A stretch of DNA of 64,000 nt from Nostoc sp. PCC 7107 (GTDB lineage Bacteria; Cyanobacteriota; Cyanobacteriia; Cyanobacteriales; Nostocaceae). Below are positions 33,280 through 42,344 of this stretch, one piece after another. A program made the position numbers and the translations under genes. Within the stretch, counting starts at the first letter, position 1. Every line of letters starts with the position of its first letter. The stretch covers positions 4,978,501 to 5,042,500 of the forward strand of contig NC_019676.1 of the NCBI RefSeq assembly GCF_000316625.1, in the 5' to 3' direction. Below the pieces are notes generated by a model. That model saw only the letters and a program-made list of their open reading frames with translations. It was not told where the DNA came from and ran no database searches.

Positions 33280-35499
33280 TCACCTATCACCTCTTCCCTT
33301 GATATTCAAAGCTCGTCCCTGAACTGTAGGTGCAGAGGGAACATTTAGTAAACTGTTGATAGTTGGAGCAATATCGATATTGCGAATTCTGCCGATATTA
33401 CCACGACGCTGAATGTCAGGGCCAGCAGCATAAAAAATGGCACTGAGACTTGGTATTGTGGGATCATAACCATGCGCCCCATAGAAATTTGGTACAGAAA
33501 ATACAGCGTTATCGGTGTCTCCCAAACGAGTGATAATGGGGCTTTGTACACCGTCAAAGTTGTATCCCTCGCGCATAATTGCAAACACATCACCAGTATC
33601 TTGACCTACAAATTCGCTTGTACCCAAACCAAATTTTGGATCATTGACATTGCTGGGTAATGGGCGGGGGTAGATTAAGTCAAAAACTGCTTGTTGTCTT
33701 CCACGCAAGTAATTAGGATTGTTATCGACTAATTCTCGTAACGCTGTGATTATTTGCTGTTGCAAGGTAATATATTCAGCGCGACTAACAACACCGTTGG
33801 GTTCACGTCCTTGCAGATTAATATAAATGTTGGCGGCTGGCCCTGATGTAATGGCACGGACTTTAGTTAAGTCAAAGCCGCGATTTCTGAGGTAGTTATT
33901 TAAGTTAACTGCTGTGTGGAAGGGGGCAAAGCCGTGATCGGAAACAACTAAAATATTACTGTTGGGTGTACCTTGGCGATTTGTCCCCACTGCGTTGATG
34001 ATGCGCTGAACGGCATTATTAGCGGCTTGATAACCAGCTTGTACGTAAGTTTTATATCGCGCTACTTTGGTTTTATCTTGTCTAGCGCCAATAGATAATG
34101 GATTTGTTGGATCACTAGGCTGACGGGAATCAGTTAATAAAAACTGGTGTTCTGAGCCATCTGGTTGTTCAATATAAACCATGACTAAATCTGCATTAGG
34201 ATTTTGGTTAATGGCTCTCAATGCCAGTCTAGTTTGATAATCAACAAACAGTTGCACTTGGTCTTCATAAATTGCTTCTAGTTCGCTGTCGGGGAAAGTG
34301 GTAAATCCTGGGCTGAGGCGTTCTGGAATGCGGAAATCGGCTTGGGGAGACCAAAAGCCAACGTTACTAAGGACATCATCGACAGTAGTTTGCACGGCGG
34401 GATTGCGGGGGATGGCATTGGCAGAATAACGTGCAATGCGAACGTTACTTAAGTCTGGGGCGAGATTGCTGACGTAAAACGCCGTACCTGCTTGATTAGA
34501 ACTGCCTTCGAGATAAAATAAACTAGATTTGCGATCGCTCGCTTTCACATAAGCCGGGCCAGTTGCAGGTAAACTAAAAGTACCTGTGGGAATGCCGATT
34601 TGAGCATCAAAAAATACTAATGTGTCATAATTGGTGCGGCGATCGCTAGTTGTATCTAGTGCGGCAACTTGAATATCATAATTGACACCACCAACAGTAA
34701 ACTGATCATTTAAACTTGCTTGCAAAATGGGGCTGTAAGAAATTCTGCCTGCGTTATTCAGTTGCGTTACTATCGGACTAGCCGCAGAACTAAAATTAGC
34801 AGCAGTTAAACTAAAACCTCTCGCACCTACCCCCGCAAACGCCCCAAAGGGAACGGTGTAAGATACAGTTCTTGTGCTGGCTGGTTGAATAATTGGGCTA
34901 TTAGTCAAACCTGGGACGCGGACATCAACTCCATCTGCACCGGGAAAGGTAGCCGCTACTACTTGCTTACCATTGCGCTGAAGCCCAACCCAAATAGGTT
35001 CAGATGTTGGTTGTACACTGGCGCTAGGGCCGATTGTCGAATAACCGCCAATGGGTGCGCCAAAACCACTAATGTTAGAGTTAAAAGGACTGGCAACCAA
35101 ATGAAATGTATTAGTGTTAATATCATTGCGAGCCGCCGTCGAACCTGTACCAATGGCTACGTGACAAGCCGCAGTTAAAGATGCACTGCAAGTAATATTT
35201 CTTTCAGCATAAACACCTTGTCTTTTGAGTAATCCCAATCCTTGGCGGCGATTTAATACACCATCTTTGAGATACTGCTCAACAAAATCTGGTGTGGCAC
35301 CATCGAGAGAAATTAAAATTACTTTGGGGCTGGGTGTATTGGCTACTGGTTGAGCCGCGATAGAATAATGCACAGTTAAGCTAACGAAAAAAGTCACCAG
35401 CACCACAGCAGATAAGCGCAAAAATAATTTATGTCTGAAAGTTTGCTGTAGCCACTGCCATGTTTGATTTATGCCATAAAATTTTAAATACTTGCTCAC
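33280..35499 (-). CDS. Alkaline phosphatase superfamily phosphodiesterase, membrane-anchored
   Basis: At 739 residues, it has an N-terminal membrane segment (LFLRLSAVVLVTFFVSLTVH) that exports or anchors it. The type I phosphodiesterase/nucleotide pyrophosphatase fold is shown by VILISLDGATPDFVEQYL (first metal Asp), NITCSASLTAACHVAIGTGS with the Thr/Ser nucleophile region, VMVYIEQPDGSEHQFL, LVVSDHGFAPFHTAVN (Asp-His metal pair) and FYGAHGYDPTIPSLSAIF with the last His. A long insertion (about 130-350) separates the catalytic blocks. It probably hydrolyses phosphodiesters or phosphonates in the periplasm; substrate unknown. It stands alone and converges on the CRISPR operon. Confidence 0.85.
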   Translation of the reverse strand: MSKYLKFYGINQTWQWLQQTFRHKLFLRLSAVVLVTFFVSLTVHYSIAAQPVANTPSPKVILISLDGATPDFVEQYLKDGVLNRRQGLGLLKRQGVYAERNITCSASLTAACHVAIGTGSTAARNDINTNTFHLVASPFNSNISGFGAPIGGYSTIGPSASVQPTSEPIWVGLQRNGKQVVAATFPGADGVDVRVPGLTNSPIIQPASTRTVSYTVPFGAFAGVGARGFSLTAANFSSAASPIVTQLNNAGRISYSPILQASLNDQFTVGGVNYDIQVAALDTTSDRRTNYDTLVFFDAQIGIPTGTFSLPATGPAYVKASDRKSSLFYLEGSSNQAGTAFYVSNLAPDLSNVRIARYSANAIPRNPAVQTTVDDVLSNVGFWSPQADFRIPERLSPGFTTFPDSELEAIYEDQVQLFVDYQTRLALRAINQNPNADLVMVYIEQPDGSEHQFLLTDSRQPSDPTNPLSIGARQDKTKVARYKTYVQAGYQAANNAVQRIINAVGTNRQGTPNSNILVVSDHGFAPFHTAVNLNNYLRNRGFDLTKVRAITSGPAANIYINLQGREPNGVVSRAEYITLQQQIITALRELVDNNPNYLRGRQQAVFDLIYPRPLPSNVNDPKFGLGTSEFVGQDTGDVFAIMREGYNFDGVQSPIITRLGDTDNAVFSVPNFYGAHGYDPTIPSLSAIFYAAGPDIQRRGNIGRIRNIDIAPTINSLLNVPSAPTVQGRALNIKGRGDR

Positions 35500-35746
35500 T
35501 TGTCCTCCGTTAGTCTACGACCGTCACTTGTATGGGATGATTGCAGATCAAATTTATTGACAGTAAGTTAACGGAAGAATATGAAAATCTTAAGCCGAGA
35601 ATTCTAGAGGAATCTGGTTTGATTTCCGAGTTTACTGGTGTAGTTAGAGAATGTAACAATTTTAATTTGCATGATGGGGATTTTCCTGTCTCTTTTAATT
35701 CTGAATTCTTCTTTATTTCTTGGTGTTGTCAGCAGTGATGTGAGCA

Positions 35747-38152
35747 ATGTTCAAAGACAATAGTCAGCAAATCTTAACCGATAATGCACAGACAACGATC
35801 GCACAATTGCCAGCGCCGAACCATTGGGGAGAAAATAGCAATGGAATGCGCTCTAACTTGGGCGATCGCATTTTAGAAGCCACAGCTACAGCGGTAAATG
35901 CTTTACTCACCATTGATAACTTTGATGAAGCGGTAAAGACGGCTTTGCAAGTGATGGGAGAAAGTTTAGATTGCGATCGCTTGAGTGTGATTGAACATTT
36001 TCACATACCATCGTCTACTCTACCAGGTTGGCGATCACTGTATGAGTGGAATGCAACGAATATAATTGCTCAAATCTCCCATCCCACCACAGCCCAAGGA
36101 ACCTACGCTGGAATTGAAGAATGGTATCAACGGCTGTACCAAGGTGAAAGTATTAGCTGTTTGCTCGCAGAAATGCCAGAACCGTTTCGCAGTGGACAAG
36201 CCGCAATCGGTGTAAAAGCACTGTTCGCTGTGCCGATTTTTGTCGAAGAACTATTTTGGGGAGTTTTGAGTTTTGATCACTGTCGTCAAGCCAAACACCC
36301 CAGCACCGCCGAATTAACATTGTTGAAAACCGCCGCCGCTTGTATTGGTAGTGCAATTCAGCGTCAACGCATCCGCCAAACCGAACAAAAACGGACGGAA
36401 GAATTAGCAAGAGTTAACCAAGAGTTACAACAACGAGATCGCCTCTTGTCTGTAGTTGCTCAAGTTACCAAAAATCTCCTAGACACGGAAGATATTGATT
36501 TAGCAATTCCTCAAGCTTTACAAGCGATCGGCACAGTCGCTAACATTAGTCGAGTGCAAGTTATCCTCGAACGCCAAAACCCAACCACCCAAACATTACA
36601 ACACTGCATCACCTACGAATGGGTAGCGGAAGGTATCTCTGCCCAAATTGATCATCCGACAATGGCAGTCATTGAGAATGATGATGCCGAATTTTTGCTG
36701 AGAGAACTATATGTAGGTCGTTCTATGTGGTATATAGTTGATAAATTGCCCCATCCCATCAAAGAGCAATTTCAATCACTGAACATCAAATCATCTGGCG
36801 GCGTACCCTTATTCATCGAAGGACGCTACATCGGTTGTGTGGCTTTTGATGATTGTGTCACGCCGCGCCATTGGAGTCAGCAAGAAATGGATGTCCTCAC
36901 TACTGCGGCTGAGGGAATTGGAGCCGCACTGCATCGCAAACAATTAGTTGCACATCTCATTCAAGAACGCGCCAGTACTGTAGAAAAACGAGTCACAGAA
37001 TTAGTCAGAGCCAATGAATCACTGCGTGGCTGTGTAAATCGCCTGGCAGATGAACCAGATTTAGAAACCTTCTGGGAACATATTTTACTAGAAGCCTCCG
37101 CCCAAGCTCAATCTTATGCCGCCGCTTTGTTTTTGTATGACGCATCAACCAACACTAGTTTGATGAAACGCTATGTTAGGGAAGGTAAGGTGATTCCTAT
37201 CCACACAGATCCCGAATTTGCTCAATTTCGCCTGCCAATTTCGGCAAATATTTTTTCTTATTGGCAAGAGGCGCTATTTAAAGGCGAGGTAATTTTTTTT
37301 AATATTGAGGATAACAAGAAACTGCTCGGCGCAAGAATTAAATGGCATCGCGCTCAAGGACATCGTGCTATTGTACGTGTACCTTTAATTTTAGGCGATC
37401 GCCCTTTGGGATTCATTGGTTTGTGTTTTCGAGAACCCAAGACTAGCTTACCGCCAAATATTGAATTGATTATCGCCCTAGCACAGCAAGCCACCTTAGC
37501 CATCCATTTAACTCATCTTGCTGAACAAAGTCGTCAAGCCGCAATTTTAGAAGAACGCAACCGGATGGCACGAGAAATTCATGATACCTTAGCGCAAGCC
37601 TTCACTGGTGTTATCGTCCAATTGGGTGCAGCCTCCCGCATCATTCCCCAAGATTTACCAGAAGTGCAAGAACACATCACCCAAGCCAGAGAATTAGCGC
37701 GAGAAGGTTTAGCCGAAGCGAGGCGTTCGGTAAATGCCCTACGTCCCCAAATTTTAGAAACGCAGAATTTACCCACAGCCTTTCATCACCTTGTAACGCA
37801 GATGTCTGCGGTGATTCATACTCAGATTATCTGCAAAGTGATTGGGGAAATTTATCCCTTGACAGTCGATATCGAAAACAACTTGTTACGCATTGGCCAA
37901 GAAGCATTGACAAACGCCATTAAACACGCTTCTGCCAGTGAGATTGTGATTGAATTGGTGTATGAACCGACGCAATTTATCTTACGGGTGAAAGACAATG
38001 GCCAGGGATTTGCACCAGAGAGTTTAGCTGTTGTCAAAGGTTTTGGCTTGATGGGAATCAAAGAAAGAAGCGATCGCATCAAAGCCCAATTAACCATTAA
38101 AAGTTTGCCACAACCAGGCACAGAAATTACCATCCTGATTCATCGAGACTAA
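35747..38152 (+). CDS. Multi-GAF sensor histidine kinase (NarX/LiaS-type)
   Basis: The 801-residue cytosolic kinase has three GAF-like modules (about 35-205, 230-400 and 430-600), each starting from a region such as NFDEAVKTALQVMGESLDCD or EDIDLAIPQALQAIGTVANI. A HisKA_3 dimerisation helix follows, with the phospho-acceptor in RNRMAREIHDTLAQAFTG (His612), and a HATPase_c domain with EEALTNAIKHASASEIVIEL (N-box) and FGLMGIKERSDRI (G-box). No membrane segment or bilin Cys was spotted. The NarL-type regulator gene starts 4 bp after its stop, so the two form a two-component system. The signal is unknown. Confidence 0.9.
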   Translation: MFKDNSQQILTDNAQTTIAQLPAPNHWGENSNGMRSNLGDRILEATATAVNALLTIDNFDEAVKTALQVMGESLDCDRLSVIEHFHIPSSTLPGWRSLYEWNATNIIAQISHPTTAQGTYAGIEEWYQRLYQGESISCLLAEMPEPFRSGQAAIGVKALFAVPIFVEELFWGVLSFDHCRQAKHPSTAELTLLKTAAACIGSAIQRQRIRQTEQKRTEELARVNQELQQRDRLLSVVAQVTKNLLDTEDIDLAIPQALQAIGTVANISRVQVILERQNPTTQTLQHCITYEWVAEGISAQIDHPTMAVIENDDAEFLLRELYVGRSMWYIVDKLPHPIKEQFQSLNIKSSGGVPLFIEGRYIGCVAFDDCVTPRHWSQQEMDVLTTAAEGIGAALHRKQLVAHLIQERASTVEKRVTELVRANESLRGCVNRLADEPDLETFWEHILLEASAQAQSYAAALFLYDASTNTSLMKRYVREGKVIPIHTDPEFAQFRLPISANIFSYWQEALFKGEVIFFNIEDNKKLLGARIKWHRAQGHRAIVRVPLILGDRPLGFIGLCFREPKTSLPPNIELIIALAQQATLAIHLTHLAEQSRQAAILEERNRMAREIHDTLAQAFTGVIVQLGAASRIIPQDLPEVQEHITQARELAREGLAEARRSVNALRPQILETQNLPTAFHHLVTQMSAVIHTQIICKVIGEIYPLTVDIENNLLRIGQEALTNAIKHASASEIVIELVYEPTQFILRVKDNGQGFAPESLAVVKGFGLMGIKERSDRIKAQLTIKSLPQPGTEITILIHRD

Positions 38153-38155
38153 ATC

Positions 38156-38785
38156 ATGACTGATAACCACCCCATCCGCATCTTGATTGTTGACGATCAT
38201 CCCGTCGTCCGCCAAGGTTTAGCCGCCATGATTGACCGCGAAGCAGATATGACAGTTGTCGGACAAGTTTGTAATGGATATCAAGCAGTAGAGATATTTC
38301 GCCAACTGCAACCTGATGTCACCTTAATGGATTTGCGAATGCCAGAAATGGACGGCGTTACAGCCATTACCGCTATATGTAGAGAAGCCTACGCCAACAT
38401 TATTGTCCTCACCACCTACGACGGCGACGAAGATATTTATCGTGGGTTGAAAGCCGGGGCGAAGGGTTATTTACTCAAAGATGCAGAACCAGATGAATTA
38501 CTTTTAGCAATTCGCATCGTCAACACCGGACAAAAATACATTCCTACTTCCGTCGGCGCTAAATTAGCCGAACGAGTAGGGATATTGCAACTCAGCAGTC
38601 GAGAACTAGAAGTTATTCGGCTGATGTCCACAGGTAAAACCAACCAAGAAATTGCGGCGGTATTGCAGATTTCCGAAGGAACTGTGAAATATCACGTCAA
38701 TCATATTCTCAGCAAATTAGGCGTAAGCGATCGCATTCAAGCAGTCATCACCGCTCTCAAGCGTGGAATCGTCACTTTGCAATAA
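38156..38785 (+). CDS. NarL/FixJ-family response regulator
   Basis: The 209-residue protein has an N-terminal receiver with acidic pair IVDDHPVVRQGL, the phospho-Asp in VTLMDLRMPEMDG (D59) and Lys in GAKGYLLKDAEPDEL. A LuxR-type helix-turn-helix follows (LSSRELEVIRLMSTGKTNQE and ISEGTVKYHVNHILSKLGVS). It is a DNA-binding transcription factor activated by the kinase encoded immediately upstream. It ends 285 bp before the next gene, with no clear terminator. Confidence 0.93.
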   Translation: MTDNHPIRILIVDDHPVVRQGLAAMIDREADMTVVGQVCNGYQAVEIFRQLQPDVTLMDLRMPEMDGVTAITAICREAYANIIVLTTYDGDEDIYRGLKAGAKGYLLKDAEPDELLLAIRIVNTGQKYIPTSVGAKLAERVGILQLSSRELEVIRLMSTGKTNQEIAAVLQISEGTVKYHVNHILSKLGVSDRIQAVITALKRGIVTLQ

Positions 38786-39070
38786 ATGAATTTGTATCAT
38801 TCTATTCGTGAAATGGAATGACTACACAATTTTCTTCATTTTATACTTCACACTTTTTCCACTAGCCAAAAGTTAAGGTCATATCCCTATCTCTTAGTTA
38901 GTCATCAACTCACCTTGTGGTCTATGTAAAACTTCAACTTTGGACTAGGGACAAATGTTAACTGATTTTATAAAGTAAACCATAGATGTTGAGAGCCATT
39001 CCGAGAGTGATGTTCGGGGTTTTGCTGTTAAGTTCTATACCGAAGAAGAGAATTAAGACATAGTAATACC

Positions 39071-39517
39071 ATGTCAAAACAAAAACTGAGCCGGATTTTG
39101 CTTTCAGTTGTAATTGTGAATACAGCAGTGGTTTCTGTAGCTGTTGATTGGAATGCCACCCATATCTTCAATCCCACTTGGGTACCTCATGCCCGATTCC
39201 ATGATGTAGTGATGTTGTGGCTACTTAGTAGTTTATCGGTAGTTGCCCTCTGGTTACTGTGGAGGCGATCGCTAGAACCCGATATCAGTGTGACTGTTGC
39301 AACTTTAGTTCCTGTACTTTTCTGGACACCTTTTTTCTTCGCAACCTTACTAGTTCCCGGTACTAGCTTAAGTGCATTACCTGATGAACCCCTACCCTTA
39401 ATTGTTGGCATACCAATTTATCCCAACGTTGTCGTTGCTACTATTAACGAAATCTTAGCAGCAATCAGTTATTGGCTTTACCGCAGTAGCCCCAAGACAT
39501 CTACAAAAATTATCTAG
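39071..39517 (+). CDS. Four-helix membrane protein of unknown function
   Basis: The 148-residue protein has about four membrane segments: an N-terminal one (ILLSVVIVNTAVVSVAVDW), one after VPHARFHDVVMLWLLSSLSV, one at LVPVLFWTPFFFATLLVPG and one at VVVATINEILAAISYWLY. The conserved-looking HIFNPTWVPHARFH between helices 1 and 2 recalls the DUF6640-type proteins, but I am not sure. No catalytic motif is seen. It precedes the nickel transporter gene by 223 bp. Confidence 0.6.
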   Translation: MSKQKLSRILLSVVIVNTAVVSVAVDWNATHIFNPTWVPHARFHDVVMLWLLSSLSVVALWLLWRRSLEPDISVTVATLVPVLFWTPFFFATLLVPGTSLSALPDEPLPLIVGIPIYPNVVVATINEILAAISYWLYRSSPKTSTKII

Positions 39518-39740
39518 CTGGCTCAGAGTATATGTCTTAAATAGTTGTACAAAATTAAATTTATTAGTAGAGGTAGGGAACAGGAAAATAAGATATGTAA
39601 TTAAGTCTGTGTGAGTACTTACTTGGGTTTAGGGACTGACAATTAAACACATATCCCATTATCCACGTACAAAGAAGATAAGGGAGATAAAAGTTTTGTT
39701 GAGTAAACGAATTGAATAATTTATTTTTTGGAGTACCTTT

Positions 39741-40487
39741 GTGCTATTTGGATTACTGATTCTGTATTTAGAGAAACCAGTACTGGCTCATATTGGACAT
39801 GGCGAATTTTATACCAAAATTTTGATTCACCAACAGCTAACTCCAAGTTTGATCATCACGGGATTGGGTATAGCCTTTCTATTTGGAGCCGGACACGCCC
39901 TTTCACCAGGACATGGCAAAACAATGGTAGCTGCTTATCTTGTTGGTTCACAGGGAACACCAAAACAGGCGCTAGTATTGGGACTTGTCACCACCATCAC
40001 TCATACACTAGGAGTTTTTATCTTGGGACTTGTGGCTTTGGTGGCTGCACAGTATATCTTGCCAGAAACACTATATCCAATTCTCGGTTTGCTCAGTGGT
40101 TTAACTGTATGCGGAGTTGGTTTTTGGCTCTTAGATAAACGCCTGACTACTCATGAACACACACATAAGCATCATCACCATCATCCACCAACCAAATCCC
40201 TAATTGCATTAGGAATTGCTGGGGGTATTGTACCTTGTCCCTCGGCACTGGTTTTATTATTTAGTGCGATCGCTTTGCATCAAGCTGCTTATGGTGTAGT
40301 GTTAGTTAGTGCATTTAGCCTCGGATTAGCATCGGTGTTGGTGGCGATCGGGTTGATTGTTGTTTATGCTCATCAATGGATAGATCATTTACCCAACAGT
40401 GCTAAACTGCTGCAAAACTTATCGATGGTGGGTGCTGTTGGCGTAATTGTCATAGGTGCAGCATTAACCGCAATTTCTGTGATTTAG
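39741..40487 (+). CDS. NicO/RcnA-family nickel-cobalt transporter
   Basis: GTG 39741, preceded by TTTTTGGAG about 7 bp upstream, gives 248 residues with six membrane segments. The family motif GAGHALSPGHGKTMVAAYLV lies in the first third, and a His-rich cytosolic loop (HEHTHKHHHHHPPTK) follows helix 3, as in RcnA-type nickel/cobalt exporters. A second signature, IAGGIVPCPSALVLLFSAIA, follows the loop. It could export excess nickel or cobalt, or feed nickel to hydrogenase or urease. An InrS-like nickel sensor is encoded at 63076, far away but in the same window. No metal box was found in its promoter. Confidence 0.88.
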   Translation: MLFGLLILYLEKPVLAHIGHGEFYTKILIHQQLTPSLIITGLGIAFLFGAGHALSPGHGKTMVAAYLVGSQGTPKQALVLGLVTTITHTLGVFILGLVALVAAQYILPETLYPILGLLSGLTVCGVGFWLLDKRLTTHEHTHKHHHHHPPTKSLIALGIAGGIVPCPSALVLLFSAIALHQAAYGVVLVSAFSLGLASVLVAIGLIVVYAHQWIDHLPNSAKLLQNLSMVGAVGVIVIGAALTAISVI

Positions 40488-40578
40488 GGCAGTCAAAGCT
40501 TGGCACTACGTTTGCAATATGGCGGGGGCAGAATTTTTGGCAGTGATTTTGCCGCTTGAGGATTACAAATTACAAATT

Positions 40579-41148
40579 ATGAAAGAACCATGTCAATACC
40601 CATCTCCTGGTGTAATTGCGATCGCTCGTCGTGTTAAACCAGGGTTAGAAGAAGCTTTTGAAGAAGCAACCAAAGGCGTGATTCTAGCAGCCAGCACCTT
40701 TCCCGGCTATATGGGGAGTGATGTTTTATATCCGCTAACTAAAAAAGGCGAGTGGCAGTTAATTTTGCGGTTTGACACAGCTAAACATTTACACGAATGG
40801 GAAGAATCTGTGATTTGTCAAGGTTGGATTGCCCGCGCCGAAGCTCTCACAGTTGATGGAGCCAAAGTTATGCGTGTCAACAGCCTAGAAGCTTGGTTTG
40901 CTCTCCCAGAAATCCCCAATGCCTTACCGCCACCCAAATGGAAAACTGCGATCGTCAGTGCAATTGGTCTTTATCCCGTGATTTTGATTCTGCCGAATCT
41001 TCTCAGACCCATTACCAGTGTCCTGCCTGTATGGATAGCTAGTCTGGTGAATATTAGCATCATGATGCCCTTGATGACTTGGGTGATTATGCCCCAGGTA
41101 ACACGTTTATTTAAAGCTTGGCTTTATCCCTCTAAGAGTAAGAAGTAA
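40579..41148 (+). CDS. Antibiotic-biosynthesis-monooxygenase (ABM)-domain membrane protein
   Basis: The frame is open from 40519; ATG 40579 (MKEPCQYPSPGVIAIARRVK) is preferred because homology-like sequence begins there, giving 189 residues. The N-terminal ~95 residues look like an ABM ferredoxin-like barrel (PGLEEAFEEATKGVILAAST, then LILRFDTAKHLHEWEES). Two membrane segments follow: VSAIGLYPVILILPNLLRP and LVNISIMMPLMTWVIMPQVT. This ABM plus two-helix layout is common in cyanobacteria. Function unknown. It lies 42 bp before the alkene reductase gene and may share its transcript. Confidence 0.7.
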   Translation: MKEPCQYPSPGVIAIARRVKPGLEEAFEEATKGVILAASTFPGYMGSDVLYPLTKKGEWQLILRFDTAKHLHEWEESVICQGWIARAEALTVDGAKVMRVNSLEAWFALPEIPNALPPPKWKTAIVSAIGLYPVILILPNLLRPITSVLPVWIASLVNISIMMPLMTWVIMPQVTRLFKAWLYPSKSKK

Positions 41149-41190
41149 TACTCATTCCTTCTACAACCAATCACAAAAAACACAGAACAA

Positions 41191-42294
41191 ATGACCAACA
41201 ATCCAGATTTATTCTCACCCATCCAGCTTGGTGACTACACTTTACCCAACCGAATTGTTATGGCTCCGATGACACGCAATCGGGCTGGAGAGGGCAATGC
41301 ACCAACGCCACTGAATGCTACATATTACGCTCAACGTGCCACGGCTGGGTTGATTGTCACCGAAGGTTCGCAAGTATCATCCCAAGGTTTGGGTTATCCC
41401 GCTACACCAGGAATTCACTCTCCAGCACAGATTACAGGCTGGCAAGAAGTGACAAAAGCAGTACATAGTGCAGGTGGCAGAATCTTTTTGCAACTATGGC
41501 ATACAGGACGCATTTCTCACCCTTCCTTACAAGCAGATGGCGCATTACCTGTAGCGCCTTCAGCGATCGCACCTGCTGGTAATGCCATGACTTACACTGG
41601 TGATCAACCTTTTGTTACTCCTCGCCCATTGGATTTAGATGAGATTCCCAGCGTGATTGACCAATTCCGTCAAGGCGCGAAAAATGCCCTAGAAGCTGGT
41701 TTTGATGGTGTGGAAATTCACGGAGCCTTTGGGTATCTAATTGATCAGTTTTTACAAGATGGTGCTAATCAACGCAGCGATCGCTATGGTGGTTCTATTG
41801 AAAATCGGGCGCGGTTTCTGTTGGAAGTCACAGAAGCAGTATGTAGCGTTTGGGGTTCGGCGCGGGTAGGTGTGAAACTATCACCCAGCAACACATTTAA
41901 CAATATCCATGATTCTGATCCGAAATCTACCTTCAGCTATGCGATCGCTGCCCTCAAGCACTTTAACTTAGGATATCTGCACTTAATGGAACCCACGCCA
42001 GCCGATATTCGCCACGGTGGTAAACCAATTCCGGTTGCAGAATTTCGCCCTTTATATCCTGGCGTGTTGATTGCTAATGGTGGTTACGATAAACAAACAG
42101 GTAATGCAGCGATCTCCAATGGCATTGCAGACTTAATTTCCTTTGGTGCATTATTTCTCGCCAATCCTGACTTACCCAAACGTTTCCAGTTAGATGCAGC
42201 TCTAAATACAGGCGATCGCCATACCTACTATGGTGGTGATGAAAAAGGTTACACAGACTATCCTTTTTTACCTTCTTATACCAATTCTTTATGA
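41191..42294 (+). CDS. Old yellow enzyme family alkene reductase
   Basis: At 367 residues, a full-length TIM-barrel flavoprotein. The FMN site region reads LPNRIVMAPMTRNRAGEGNA near residue 18, the substrate-binding His/Asn region QVSSQGLGYPATPGIHSPAQ, then IFLQLWHTGRISHPSL, and the catalytic barrel motif FDGVEIHGAFGYLIDQFLQD followed by SDRYGGSIENRARFLLE. These enzymes reduce activated C=C bonds with NAD(P)H (NemA/XenB type). It is stand-alone apart from the ABM gene upstream and converges with an MFS gene across a hairpin. Confidence 0.93.
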   Translation: MTNNPDLFSPIQLGDYTLPNRIVMAPMTRNRAGEGNAPTPLNATYYAQRATAGLIVTEGSQVSSQGLGYPATPGIHSPAQITGWQEVTKAVHSAGGRIFLQLWHTGRISHPSLQADGALPVAPSAIAPAGNAMTYTGDQPFVTPRPLDLDEIPSVIDQFRQGAKNALEAGFDGVEIHGAFGYLIDQFLQDGANQRSDRYGGSIENRARFLLEVTEAVCSVWGSARVGVKLSPSNTFNNIHDSDPKSTFSYAIAALKHFNLGYLHLMEPTPADIRHGGKPIPVAEFRPLYPGVLIANGGYDKQTGNAAISNGIADLISFGALFLANPDLPKRFQLDAALNTGDRHTYYGGDEKGYTDYPFLPSYTNSL

Positions 42295-42304
42295 AGTTGG
42301 TATT

Positions 42305-42335
42305 AGTGCTGAGTAAGAAGAAAGTACTCAGCACT
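42305..42335. terminator. Hairpin between converging genes
   Basis: AGTGCTGAGTA (42305-42315) and TACTCAGCACT (42325-42335) form a perfect 11-bp stem with a 9-base loop between the alkene reductase (+) and MFS (-) stop codons. No strong T run follows on either strand. The arms belong to the AGTGCTGAGT dispersed repeat family, also seen inside mfd. Confidence 0.5.
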
Positions 42336-42344
42336 ATAAAAACC

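Noticed and set aside
35541-35738. 65-codon plus-strand frame before the histidine kinase
   Set aside because: TTG start, no ribosome binding site and no recognisable motif; more likely leader sequence.
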